Source of the DNA: Thermoplasmata archaeon | Lineage (GTDB): Archaea > Thermoplasmatota > Thermoplasmata > Thermoplasmatales > ARK-15 | Direction of reading: 5' to 3' | Assembly (NCBI GenBank): GCA_038729465.1 | Contig: JAVYRZ010000011.1 | Span: 1 to 34,348, forward strand | Length of the DNA: 34,348 nt | Part shown: positions 16,256 to 26,373 of the stretch, one piece after another | Numbering within the stretch: the first letter of the stretch is position 1 | Layout of the letters: the number at the start of each line of letters is the position of its first letter | Position numbers and translations under genes: made by a program | The notes under the pieces: generated by a model | Told to the model about the DNA's origin: nothing | What the model saw: only the letters and a program-made list of their open reading frames with translations | Databases searched by the model: none

Positions 16256-17476
16256 TTAATCTGAATAGAATATATAATTTAGATCATGCAGTTTTTTATT
16301 GTATTTAGAATTCATTTTAAATTTAATATAATATTTATCCTTTTTTTCAATTTTGATTAACTTTCCGTATTCATATATGAAAGATAATAAAGGGCTGTAA
16401 TCTACATTATCTCTAATTGCCAAATCATATTCTTTATCAAATTCAATAGATTGTTCAATAGCCTCTAATACCTCCTCAATATGTTCATTTTGCTTTGCAG
16501 ATATCAGTATTATCTCTGTACCAAAATTTTGAATATATTCAATTTTGCTCTCTATATCTGAAGGTTTTAAGTCTATTTTATTTATTATTGTAATTATCTT
16601 GGATTTAGAGTGCTCTTTTAGAATCTGATAGGACAGATCGAATTTTTTATTAAAGATATCTAAAGGATCAGTTCCATCAATAATCAAAAGCACAAGATCA
16701 GACCTGTATATCTCTTCTAACGTAGCGCTAAAAGATTCGATTAACCAAGGTGGTATATCTTTAATAAAACCGACAGTGTCTGTAATTAGCACTTTTTGTT
16801 TTAATTTTACCTTCGCTATTTTTGGAACTAACGTTGAAAACATACGTCCTTCTATTAATACCTCTTCCCCAGACAAAGCTTTCATTAATGTGCTTTTACC
16901 GCTGTTTGTATATCCAGCCAGGCTAACTAGAAAATAGCCTTTTTCATTTCTATTTTTTCTCTGTATATCTCTCTGTTTTTTTATCTTTTCAAGTGTGTCA
17001 TTTATCTTCTTCATCTTTTTCTTTATGTGATCTAGATACTGTGAAGCATCATATTCTCCAGCTGCCATAAATCCTGGATGCTCTCCTTTTTTAGATTTAT
17101 GCACCCATTCTTTCAGCAGCGGAACCTCATACTTCAGTTTAGCCAGCTCAGTTTCTAACCTTGCTTCAGTGCTTTGTGCCCTATCTCTAAATATCTCAAT
17201 AATTAGTCTGATTCGATCTTCAACTTCTATATCCAGCTCTTTTTCAAGATTATACCATTGAGTAGACTTCAAATCTCCGTTAATAACTACTATCTCAGCA
17301 TTGTATAATTTCTCTATTTTTTTTATATATTCAAGCTTTCCGAAGCTGATAAAGTATTTGGCAGTGTACTCTTTAAAATACACAGTTTCCAAAATATTGA
17401 AATTCAAAGATTCTGCAAGAGATAAAAATTCTGCATCTTGTTCTCTACTAACTAATATTGCTCTTTTTTCATCCAT
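16256..17476 (-). CDS. hflX: HflX-type GTPase
   Basis: A 406-residue GTPase of the Obg-HflX superfamily, which binds the large ribosomal subunit and helps rescue or split stalled ribosomes. Residues 1-100 are the HflX N-terminal domain. RAQSTEARLETELAKLKYEV at 99-118 is the conserved family segment, and a coiled coil follows at about 145-175. The G domain has G1 AGYTNSGKST at 187-196, G3 DTVGF at 233-237, and G4 NKID at 299-302, plus a C-terminal cap. The glycine-rich GPGETQLE-like loop of bacterial HflX is not seen; its place is taken by KGEHPGFMAAGEYDAS. The start codon lies inside the 3' end of folC (25-base overlap), so translation is probably coupled. Confidence 0.92.
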   Translation of the reverse strand: MDEKRAILVSREQDAEFLSLAESLNFNILETVYFKEYTAKYFISFGKLEYIKKIEKLYNAEIVVINGDLKSTQWYNLEKELDIEVEDRIRLIIEIFRDRAQSTEARLETELAKLKYEVPLLKEWVHKSKKGEHPGFMAAGEYDASQYLDHIKKKMKKINDTLEKIKKQRDIQRKNRNEKGYFLVSLAGYTNSGKSTLMKALSGEEVLIEGRMFSTLVPKIAKVKLKQKVLITDTVGFIKDIPPWLIESFSATLEEIYRSDLVLLIIDGTDPLDIFNKKFDLSYQILKEHSKSKIITIINKIDLKPSDIESKIEYIQNFGTEIILISAKQNEHIEEVLEAIEQSIEFDKEYDLAIRDNVDYSPLLSFIYEYGKLIKIEKKDKYYIKFKMNSKYNKKLHDLNYIFYSD

Positions 17477-18711
17477 TCTTCTAGCTCTCCCAATAAATAA
17501 AAAGATCCAGTTACCACTATAAAATCTGAGCTATCAATCGCAAATTTGTACGCTTCAACTGGATTCTTAAAAGCATACACGTTTTTAAAAAACTTTTTTG
17601 CTTCTTCTTTCAATAATTCTACATCTTTTTTCCGTACATCTTTAACTTCGGTTACTATTATGCTCTGGGACACCTTGCTTAAAACCTTGAGAAATTCCAA
17701 TGAGTTTTTGTCTTTTAGCTGGGTTACAAGCAATAGTGGTTCTTTTTTATAAAATTTTTTAATCGTATTAACTAGCACTTTGGCTGCTCCTGGATTATGA
17801 GCAACATCAAATATAATTAAGGGTGATCTGCTCTTTATTTCGAATCTACCATTAATTTTGAAATTTCTAAAACCAGCCTCTATATCATTTTTAGATATAT
17901 CTGTACTGGACAACTCTAACATACCGAGAGATACTAGGGCATTATTTATCTGATACTCACCAGGAACTGAAATAAACACATTATAGTTATTTTTCATCCC
18001 CTCTACGTAAAAACTGGTTCCTGATTCAGATATCTCTACCTGCTTAGGCTTATATAACTCAGCAATAGTAAAATATGGGGCACCTTTCTCTCTGGCTATT
18101 TTTTTAAGCGTTTCTAGAGGTTCTTGGGCTATTTGCCCAAATACTACTGGCTTTTTTGATTTTATAATACCTCCTTTTTCACGTGCAATGTCCGTTAAGG
18201 TATCTCCTAATTTATCGGTATGGTCAAATGATATGGATGTGATTCCTGCGGTTTCTGGAACTATTATATTTGTTGCATCAAGTCTACCACCCATCCCCAC
18301 TTCTATTACCGCATATTCAACGTTCTTACTCTTAAAATAATCAAATGCCATAGCTGTCGTTACCTCAAAAAATGTTGGCTGAGATCCTTCTTTTGCAAAC
18401 CTTTCGATGACCGGTTTTTTTTCCTGGATCCAATTACTCATGTATGAATTCTCTATAAGTTGATCCATTGCTATAATTCGTTCATTAAAATCCAGTATGT
18501 GCGGCGAAGTATAAAGCCCTGTTCGATACTTATTTTTAAGAATAGAGTAAAGCATAGTGCAGGTAGAACCCTTTCCATTGGTACCAGTGACATGAAAAGA
18601 TTTGAAAGATAATTGCGGATTTTGGAGTTCAGAAACAAAATTCTGCATCGTACTTAATCCTAGTTTTATCCCGTACCTGGATAGTGAATATAGATACTCT
18701 AAATCATCCAT
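17452..18711 (-). CDS. folC: Folylpolyglutamate synthase / dihydrofolate synthase (Mur-ligase family)
   Basis: A 419-residue ATP-dependent ligase that adds glutamate to folates or dihydropteroate. It has the P-loop VTGTNGKGSTCTM near 41-53, YTSPHILDFNERI near 67-79, GMGGRLDATNI near 139-149, and SFDHTDKLGDTLTDIAREKG followed by GIIK, whose Lys is the usually carbamylated residue. The C-terminal domain contains IIFDVAHNPGA near 298-308. A TATA-like ATTTTTTAATAC centred at about 18738, 27 bases before the ATG, marks a leaderless promoter for the folC-hflX unit. Some archaea use this family for coenzyme F420 or methanopterin tailoring, but the motif set here is that of FolC. Confidence 0.9.
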   Translation of the reverse strand: MDDLEYLYSLSRYGIKLGLSTMQNFVSELQNPQLSFKSFHVTGTNGKGSTCTMLYSILKNKYRTGLYTSPHILDFNERIIAMDQLIENSYMSNWIQEKKPVIERFAKEGSQPTFFEVTTAMAFDYFKSKNVEYAVIEVGMGGRLDATNIIVPETAGITSISFDHTDKLGDTLTDIAREKGGIIKSKKPVVFGQIAQEPLETLKKIAREKGAPYFTIAELYKPKQVEISESGTSFYVEGMKNNYNVFISVPGEYQINNALVSLGMLELSSTDISKNDIEAGFRNFKINGRFEIKSRSPLIIFDVAHNPGAAKVLVNTIKKFYKKEPLLLVTQLKDKNSLEFLKVLSKVSQSIIVTEVKDVRKKDVELLKEEAKKFFKNVYAFKNPVEAYKFAIDSSDFIVVTGSFYLLGELEEWMKKEQY

Positions 18712-18906
18712 GCAGTGAGATATTTCAAATCAGTATTAAAAAATTGCTTTTTATGATTCTCTCTAAAAATATTACTTATGCGCACATAATAATTTTCAAT
18801 CGAGTTTTTATTACACTAAAAGATTGTAAAAATATGTTTTTTTCACTTTAAAATCTCGTTGTTTGTCGATATTGTTAAATATCAGCACGCTATAATATTA
18901 TATAAT

Positions 18907-19587
18907 ATGAATATGGAACTCGAGGAAAAAATTGCCGGCGAGATAGTTCTGTCAGATCATCCGGGATTAACTATCAAAAAATGGCGTGAACAATTTAAAG
19001 TTTCCCAACAGGAATTATCTAAGATCATGAAGATATCTTCATCTGTAATAAGCGACTATGAAACTGGCCGTAGAAAATCACCCGGAGTATCGGTGGTTAA
19101 AAGGATAGTTGCTTCCATAATACTCGTTGATAAAAACAAAGGTGGAGAAATTATAAAGAGATATACAGAGTCATATGGGTCAGATGCTATCCTGGATATA
19201 AGAGAGTTTAAGAGTGGTATTAAAGCATCTGAAATTGTTGAAAAAATAGAGGGTAAAAACTATACAGAAAACATAGATCTCTCGCGAATACTTTTTGGGT
19301 ACACAATTATTGATAGCATAAAGGCTATTTTAAGTTTCAATGCATATGATTATTTGAAAATATATGGATGGAGTAATGAACGTGCCTTAATTTTTGAAGG
19401 GGTAAAATATGGAAGATCGCCATTAATAGCAATCAGGGCTCACCCTCTAAAGCCAGCATTGATAGTCTTTGCCAGACCAGATAATGTTGATCCTCTGGCA
19501 ATTAAGCTGGCAGAGCTTGAAAATATACCCCTTGTATCTACAAAATTAGATATAGATACCCTGATAAACAGGCTTAGAAAAATTTAG
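18907..19587 (+). CDS. COG1709-like transcriptional regulator with XRE helix-turn-helix
   Basis: A 226-residue archaeal regulator. Residues 20-75 are an XRE/Cro-type HTH (LTIKKWREQFKVSQQELSKI, then SSVISDYETGRRKSPG). The remaining 150 residues form a separate domain ending in ALIVFARPDNVDPLAIKLAE and ENIPLVSTKLDIDTLINRL. That pattern looks like a small ligand-binding alpha/beta domain of the DRTGG type, but this is not certain. The assigned ATG at 18907 follows an A+T-rich TATA-like run at 18890-18906. The ATG two codons later, or a TTG at 18859, are other options. It is divergent from folC and is followed five bases after its stop by the next reading frame. Confidence 0.8.
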   Translation: MNMELEEKIAGEIVLSDHPGLTIKKWREQFKVSQQELSKIMKISSSVISDYETGRRKSPGVSVVKRIVASIILVDKNKGGEIIKRYTESYGSDAILDIREFKSGIKASEIVEKIEGKNYTENIDLSRILFGYTIIDSIKAILSFNAYDYLKIYGWSNERALIFEGVKYGRSPLIAIRAHPLKPALIVFARPDNVDPLAIKLAELENIPLVSTKLDIDTLINRLRKI

Positions 19588-19604
19588 ATTGGATGTGTAA
19601 TTAT

Positions 19605-20102
19605 ATGGACAAAAAAATAGTATTGATCGGTTCAATCATTGCAGTTATCAGCATTTTATTGCTAGTTTTTTATGTACCTATTACGACACTCAGCGCTACA
19701 CAATTATCTGAACAGTATAACAAAAGTAATGGCACATATGCATATTCAGAGGGAACGATTCAGAAAATTTCAGGAACTGTTGAAGCAATAAAATACATTC
19801 CTTCCTTCAATATTACACTGGTTACCTTAAACAACGGAAACGGATCCTGGCTGGCAGTATTCGGAAATATCACAAACAAATTAAAGATCGGAAATGACAT
19901 AATCGCTGTTGCAACATTGATTAAATTACAGTTTCCACTTAAAGTTTATCTTGATATTATAACTGGAAGTTCTCTGCGATATGCGTGGTTCAGTAATGCT
20001 CACAATATCATTTTCTCTGGGAGTTATGATATATTCTTTAGCATATTCATTGTGTTAGGTGTATTAATTGCAGTATTCGGAGTTTTTAGGAAAAAACAAT
20101 GA
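19605..20102 (+). CDS. Small bitopic membrane protein with an external OB-like domain
   Basis: A 165-residue protein with membrane helices at about 4-24 and 138-158, and an exported region of some 110 residues between them. The middle part (SEGTIQKISGTVEAIKYI, ITLVTLNNGNGSWLAVFGN, LKIGNDIIAVATLIK) has the strand pattern of an OB fold, similar to CcmE/NirD-like or tRNA-OB domains. No Cys or His that would bind heme is seen, so a CcmE function is not supported. It starts at ATG 19605; an ATG at 19593 is in frame and would add four residues. It probably shares a transcript with the COG1709 regulator. Function unknown. Confidence 0.65.
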   Translation: MDKKIVLIGSIIAVISILLLVFYVPITTLSATQLSEQYNKSNGTYAYSEGTIQKISGTVEAIKYIPSFNITLVTLNNGNGSWLAVFGNITNKLKIGNDIIAVATLIKLQFPLKVYLDIITGSSLRYAWFSNAHNIIFSGSYDIFFSIFIVLGVLIAVFGVFRKKQ

Positions 20103-20177
20103 TCTGCAGAACATAAAGTAACAAATCGATGTAATACTAGAAAAATATATATACTATTATTTATTAATAATAATCAG

Positions 20178-20453
20178 ATGAGTAAAGTACAACATTCAGA
20201 AAACTTAAAAAATATGTTGGATCTCAGCACTGTTTTAAGAGTCAGCATTGACAGAAGAAGATACGGAAAATATATGACTATCATAAGCGGCTTAGAAAAT
20301 TCTGACGCAGATATCAAGGAATTAACTAAAATTTTAAAGAGAAATATTGCTACTGGTGGTACGTATAAAGATGGAAAAATAGAATTGCAGGGTGATCATT
20401 CTGAAAAAGTTAAAAAATTATTGGAAGAACTGGGATACACTGTTGAAAGCTAG
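20178..20453 (+). CDS. Translation initiation factor aIF1 (SUI1 family)
   Basis: A 91-residue homologue of eIF1, which checks start-codon pairing on the small ribosomal subunit. The core is clear: RVSIDRRRYGKYMTIISGLE, DIKELTKILKRNIATGGTYK, GKIELQGDHSEKVKKLLEEL. The N-terminal 20 residues are poorly conserved, as usual. A TATA box AAATATATATA at about 20143-20153 lies 29 bases before the ATG, with no SD, so the mRNA is probably leaderless. The gene is monocistronic and converges on the aldo/keto reductase gene with 22 bases between. Confidence 0.93.
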   Translation: MSKVQHSENLKNMLDLSTVLRVSIDRRRYGKYMTIISGLENSDADIKELTKILKRNIATGGTYKDGKIELQGDHSEKVKKLLEELGYTVES

Positions 20454-20475
20454 ATAACTTTTATAATTTTTCCGC

Positions 20476-21438
20476 TCATTTATAGAACCAATTTATAACT
20501 TTAGAATACATTCCCTCTTTTATTTTTAAGTTCGCAGAAAGCGAGTCTATTTTTTTAATATCTTCTTCTTCAAGCCGCCAGTTCATCGCTCCCGCATTCA
20601 AGATTGCCTGCTCCTCATTTTTTGCGCCCGGTATTGCAATGTTACCTTTAGAAATAATCCAGTTTAAAGAAACCTGGGAAATTGTCCTGTTATATTTAGA
20701 TCCTATTTCAGTTAACCCCCTAAAAAGAGGTTCAAGCACAGATAAGTTTCTATCTGTTATGAGACGATCTCTCTTTCTAGATTTATATAGCTCAAAAGTT
20801 TTTTTGTAATATTTGTCCGTTAAAATTCCTTTTGCAATTGGGCTCCAAGCTATCACAGAGATATTTTTTTTCTTGCAGTACGGTATGATCTCTTTTTCTG
20901 CAACATTTTGTATGATATTAAACCTGATCTGATCAGACACAATCTTTTCAGTCGATAGAGCATATTCTGCCTTTTTTAGCCATTTTACAGGGAAATTGCT
21001 CACTCCTATGTACCTTATTTTCCCTTGTTTAACCAGAAGCTCCATAGCCTTCATTGTTTCTTTGATATTTACAAAAAAATTAGGATAATGAATCTGATAC
21101 AGGTCTATAGTTTTTACTCCTAACCTTTTTAAGCTTGAATCTGCAGCTTTGAGAACTTTATCATACTTCAGGTTCTCACCCTTTACCTTTGTAGCTATAA
21201 TAACTGATTCATCTAATTTTTTTAGTGCCTCTCCCACGATGCTCTCTGATACTCCATCTCCATATAATTCGGCTGTATCTATAAAATTCACGCCGTTTTC
21301 AACGCTCTTTTCAATAGCAGCAATTATATCATTCTTTGTGTAATTTGTGCCCCAGTCTCTCATACCTGCCTGCCAGGTACCTATGCCTATTGGCGATATC
21401 ATCAAATCTGAGGATCCTAATTTAATCAAATCACCCAT
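20476..21438 (-). CDS. Aldo/keto reductase
   Basis: A 320-residue NAD(P)H-dependent (alpha/beta)8-barrel oxidoreductase. The catalytic tetrad is complete: D54 and Y59 in FIDTAELYG, K84 in IATKVKG, and H117 in YQIHYPN. The C-terminal cofactor site IPGAKNEEQAILNAGAMNW is also present. It resembles the YajO/general stress protein branch of bacterial aldo/keto reductases. The substrate cannot be told. A TATA box GTATATATATTTG (about 21456-21468) lies 25 bases before the ATG, again without an SD. Confidence 0.9.
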   Translation of the reverse strand: MGDLIKLGSSDLMISPIGIGTWQAGMRDWGTNYTKNDIIAAIEKSVENGVNFIDTAELYGDGVSESIVGEALKKLDESVIIATKVKGENLKYDKVLKAADSSLKRLGVKTIDLYQIHYPNFFVNIKETMKAMELLVKQGKIRYIGVSNFPVKWLKKAEYALSTEKIVSDQIRFNIIQNVAEKEIIPYCKKKNISVIAWSPIAKGILTDKYYKKTFELYKSRKRDRLITDRNLSVLEPLFRGLTEIGSKYNRTISQVSLNWIISKGNIAIPGAKNEEQAILNAGAMNWRLEEEDIKKIDSLSANLKIKEGMYSKVINWFYK

Positions 21439-21525
21439 GCTTATTCATATACTTATTCAAATATATATACATTTACAAATCCTTCTATCTTAACAAAATA
21501 TCTAAATTGCAATAAAAATTTAGTG

Positions 21526-22752
21526 CTATTCCGATGATAAAGCTTCTTTTTTATTTGTTCTAATTTTAAAGAGGTTAATGCTTAAAAAGTATGAAATACC
21601 GGCAATAAATGTAATTATTGCAATATAAATCCAGAATATATACGAAACATTTTTAAGAATGTATAATAAGTACAAGCCCAGAAAAGAGCCTAAAAACCTG
21701 CCCATACTTGTTATTAGATTATAGGTACCGATATAGGTACCTTTTAAATTTTTAGGAGCTATAGTCGTAATAATCGTTTGTGTAGTAGGAGCCATAAAAT
21801 CTTCGCCGATAGTGAATATTCCCATAACAAAGAGTATAGAGATTAGATTAGTGGAAAAAGCCAGAAATGCAAAGCCAATAGCATAAAATAATGAAGAAAT
21901 GCCTCTCCAGAACACAGGGGATCCGCTCCTAGACATGATCTTTAAAAAAGGCATCTGCAATGCAATTACAATCAATCCATTTAACGAATAAATATATCCA
22001 ATATCAATTATCGGTAGGTTATTGAGATCAAATGCATATAACGTAAGTGCTGGCCCGTTTTGTCTTAGCGCGAACCCCAAGATAACGCCAATTAATATAA
22101 AAACTACAAAAAATTTGTCAGCCTTAAAAATCTGATATGAAAATGCTGGTTTTTCATATTTTTTAGGAAAATAAGTTTCTTTAAAATATATATAGAGAAT
22201 TATGCCTTCTACAACTGTTGATAATGAGGCTATCAAGAAAATATATGAATAATTAAAATAAGCCAGTATTGCTCCGAGCAATGGCCCTATTGCCGCACCC
22301 ACATTTGTTAGTATACGGATCAATGTATATCCAGACAGCCTCTCATACTCTGTCGTTATATCTGCGACTGAAGCTTCTATAGCAGGGTATTGCAGAGCGT
22401 TCGATATAATTGTACCGTACCATGCCAATATTATAAAAATGAAATTTATCCTGAAATAAACGATATAAAACATTAAAAAATATAGTGCTGCTGTTGGAAA
22501 TGGAACCATTATTAAGAAAAATCTGCGCCCTATTTTGTCAGTCCATATTCCTGAATAAAACTGTACTATGCTCATTATCAAAATCGCAAATCCAAGGAAT
22601 ATACCTGTTTCCAAAAAAGAAATATTATAAACAAATACAAAGACTAATGGCAGGAATATAAACGAGGACACTCTCCCAGAAGATCTGATAAATCTAGTGA
22701 TCGCAAGGTACCACAATCGCTTATCCAGGTTCTTAAATCCATATTTATACAT
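21526..22752 (-). CDS. MFS transporter, drug/efflux-like
   Basis: A 408-residue, 12-helix major facilitator. Motif A is seen as GIWTDKIGRRFFLI near 68-81 between helices 2 and 3. Other landmarks are IRILTNVGAAIGPLLGAILA near 145-164 (a motif C-like Gly/Pro-rich helix typical of exporters) and FTIGEDFMAPTTQTI near 316-330. This places it with 12-helix efflux pumps rather than with the phosphate symporters seen at 11776-13752. The substrate is unknown. A TATA-like ATTAAATAATAAATAT lies about 26 bases before the ATG. The gene is divergent from trpB2 across 233 bases. Confidence 0.87.
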   Translation of the reverse strand: MYKYGFKNLDKRLWYLAITRFIRSSGRVSSFIFLPLVFVFVYNISFLETGIFLGFAILIMSIVQFYSGIWTDKIGRRFFLIMVPFPTAALYFLMFYIVYFRINFIFIILAWYGTIISNALQYPAIEASVADITTEYERLSGYTLIRILTNVGAAIGPLLGAILAYFNYSYIFLIASLSTVVEGIILYIYFKETYFPKKYEKPAFSYQIFKADKFFVVFILIGVILGFALRQNGPALTLYAFDLNNLPIIDIGYIYSLNGLIVIALQMPFLKIMSRSGSPVFWRGISSLFYAIGFAFLAFSTNLISILFVMGIFTIGEDFMAPTTQTIITTIAPKNLKGTYIGTYNLITSMGRFLGSFLGLYLLYILKNVSYIFWIYIAIITFIAGISYFLSINLFKIRTNKKEALSSE

Positions 22753-22928
22753 TTATAGTGTGGATTAAACATATTTATTATTTAATGCTATTGATGTTTA
22801 TCCGTCTAGATTGCAGAAGTATTTGCATTCATTTTTTGATGATTGGATTTAATGCTCTTAAAAATAATATTTTTGTAATTATTAATTGTTCATCGTTATC
22901 CGTAGTTCTCCATGAAATTATAAATTAG

Positions 22929-22946
22929 ATGTATTTTTAAATACAT
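22929..22946. promoter_or_regulatory. Inverted repeat (putative operator) abutting the trpB2 promoter
   Basis: The arms ATGTATTT and AAATACAT are perfect reverse complements with a TT spacer. The element ends ten bases before the TATA box and lies 40-57 bases upstream of the start codon. It is well placed for a dimeric regulator. Confidence 0.5.
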
Positions 22947-22949
22947 TAA

Positions 22950-24736
<1,787 letters not shown>

Positions 24737-24744
<8 letters not shown>

Positions 24745-24770
24745 ATAAGATTATGTATTCTCATGCTCTT
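24737..24770. repeat. Inverted repeat overlapping the start codon of the ACT-domain regulator
   Basis: The arms AAGAGCAT (24737-24744) and ATGCTCTT (24763-24770) are perfect reverse complements separated by 18 bases. The first arm contains the regulator's start codon; the second adjoins its TATA box. It is a candidate autoregulatory operator. Confidence 0.45.
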
Positions 24771-24874
24771 ATATAAGGATTTTTAACATTTTAGCAGAGC
24801 GTTTAAACGGTTAAATATGCTAATTCATATTCTTTAAAATCTAAAAAACTTATAAATACTTCTTATTTATTTTA

Positions 24875-25291
24875 ATGAGTATGAACGAAAAGATGGAGGC
24901 ACTTAAAGAACTGATTGTGAATGATAACTTTTTCAAGTATATAGGCGCTAAAGTAGAAAAAATGGAAGAAGGATATTGCAAAATATCTATTGATTTCAAA
25001 GACAATCTGACAAGATATGGAAATATACTAAATGGTGGGGTAATCTCCACACTTGCTGATTCTGCCGGAGGATGTGCAGTATTGAGCGTCAATGACGGCA
25101 GAGACCAGCTGACTGTGAACCTGAACATTTCATATTTGTCCGCTATAAAATCTGGTCCTGTTGTTGCAGAGGCTACGGTCCTGAGATCCGGAAAAAATAT
25201 CGTTTACGCAGAAATTGATATATTTGATGGGTCTGGAAAAAAATGCGCAAAAGCTATCGGTACCTGGTTTTTCAGAGAAATAAAAATATAA
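24875..25291 (+). CDS. PaaI-like hotdog-fold acyl-CoA thioesterase
   Basis: A 138-residue single hotdog domain. The signature is RYGNILNGGVISTLADSAGG near 47-66, in which N53 takes the place of the usual His of HGG and D62 matches the conserved Asp of LADTA. The central strands QLTVNLNISYLSAIKSGPVV and ATVLRSGKNIVYAEIDIFD are typical. Such enzymes hydrolyse medium-chain or aromatic acyl-CoA esters and often recycle CoA next to degradation pathways. It converges on the acyl-CoA dehydrogenase gene with five bases between. A TATA box CTTATAAATA lies about 24 bases before the ATG, with no SD. Confidence 0.88.
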   Translation: MSMNEKMEALKELIVNDNFFKYIGAKVEKMEEGYCKISIDFKDNLTRYGNILNGGVISTLADSAGGCAVLSVNDGRDQLTVNLNISYLSAIKSGPVVAEATVLRSGKNIVYAEIDIFDGSGKKCAKAIGTWFFREIKI

Positions 25292-25296
25292 AAAAA

Positions 25297-26373
25297 TTAA
25301 AATTTAGCGCTGGGAATATCCAGCACTAAGTTTGCAAGCTTTATTTTGTCACGCAGAGAATTGGTGGTCAGAACTGAGAGCGCCATGGCATCTCTATAAT
25401 ATTTCTCGATCTGGAAATCTTCAAGATAGCCATATCCTCCATGTACCTGTAGCGCCTGTTTAGTGACCCTTATTACAAAGCTTGTTGTCAGATGCTTTAG
25501 CATCAGTTGCTCCTTTTCACTTGGCTCTGACAGAGATAATGTGTCTAGATAATTCTGTAAAGATTTAAGTTCTGCATAATTCTCGCTCATGGCAAACGCA
25601 GGAGATTGAAACTCAGCAATCAAAGATTCAAATGCTTTTCTGACCTTTGAATATTCGATAGCCTTGCTAAGCACGTTTTCGCTCATACCCAGAGATATTG
25701 CGGATATTGCCAGTGATGCTTCATCAAGCAGCTCTTCTATGACCTTTTTAGATCCGTTTTTAGCAACAATATTTTTTTCTGTGAAACTGCTGTTAAACTC
25801 CATTCTGGAAAAATTCAAGCCTCTAAATCCCAGCTTGCTGTTTTCAGAAACTACCTTAAAACCGTTGTCAAGCATCAACAGCATGTGATCAGCACCTGCA
25901 ACAGTGAATACTATATTACTGTTTGAGTTTATTACATAGTTTCTCGCACCAATAACTTTGTTATTCTTTATTTCAAGCAGTGCCGGTGCCGAATTCTGTA
26001 AAACATCTTCCAGTACTATAGCCCCATTAATTTTTCCCGCAGCTATCTTTGGCACATACTCTTCAGCAAGTTCTTTTGAGCTTGATTTCAATAACAGTTT
26101 GATTATTAGCGAGTTCTGAATAAGCACATAAAATGCAAGAGATGGAGAATATTTTGCAAGCTCTTCTAGCAGTATAATATAACTGGCCTGGTCCAAATTA
26201 GAACCTCCATATTCGAATGGCGCAAGAGCACCCATAAATCCTTTTTCAACCATCTTGTCTATCAGCTCTTTGCTTATTCCTTCTCTTTCCACCTTCAAAG
26301 CCACTGGATCTATCTCTTTTTCTGCAAACTCATGTACCAATTTTTTTAACAGTAACTGATCTTCACTGAACAT
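25297..26373 (-). CDS. Acyl-CoA dehydrogenase-like subunit B lacking catalytic Glu
   Basis: A 358-residue member of the acyl-CoA dehydrogenase family. The C-terminal parts that contact the neighbouring subunit's FAD are intact: R245 and F248 in VRKAFESLIAEFQ with Q256, and HGGYGY at 311-316. But the FAD/substrate loop that normally reads TExGAGSD is replaced by LEDVLQNSAP near 121-130. The catalytic Glu in the YEGTS motif is replaced by T336 (YYRDAMALSVLTTNS). Alone it should not be active. The gene overlaps the acyl-CoA dehydrogenase A gene by 11 bases and has a strong SD, GGAGGGATC, before its ATG. It is probably the non-catalytic partner of A, similar in principle to the paired FadE/ChsE heteromers of Mycobacterium. 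Confidence 0.85.
   Translation of the reverse strand: MFSEDQLLLKKLVHEFAEKEIDPVALKVEREGISKELIDKMVEKGFMGALAPFEYGGSNLDQASYIILLEELAKYSPSLAFYVLIQNSLIIKLLLKSSSKELAEEYVPKIAAGKINGAIVLEDVLQNSAPALLEIKNNKVIGARNYVINSNSNIVFTVAGADHMLLMLDNGFKVVSENSKLGFRGLNFSRMEFNSSFTEKNIVAKNGSKKVIEELLDEASLAISAISLGMSENVLSKAIEYSKVRKAFESLIAEFQSPAFAMSENYAELKSLQNYLDTLSLSEPSEKEQLMLKHLTTSFVIRVTKQALQVHGGYGYLEDFQIEKYYRDAMALSVLTTNSLRDKIKLANLVLDIPSAKF

Noticed and set aside
19605-20102. CcmE heme chaperone
   Set aside because: The OB-like strand pattern is suggestive, but the heme-binding His/Tyr motif is missing and no ccm genes are nearby.
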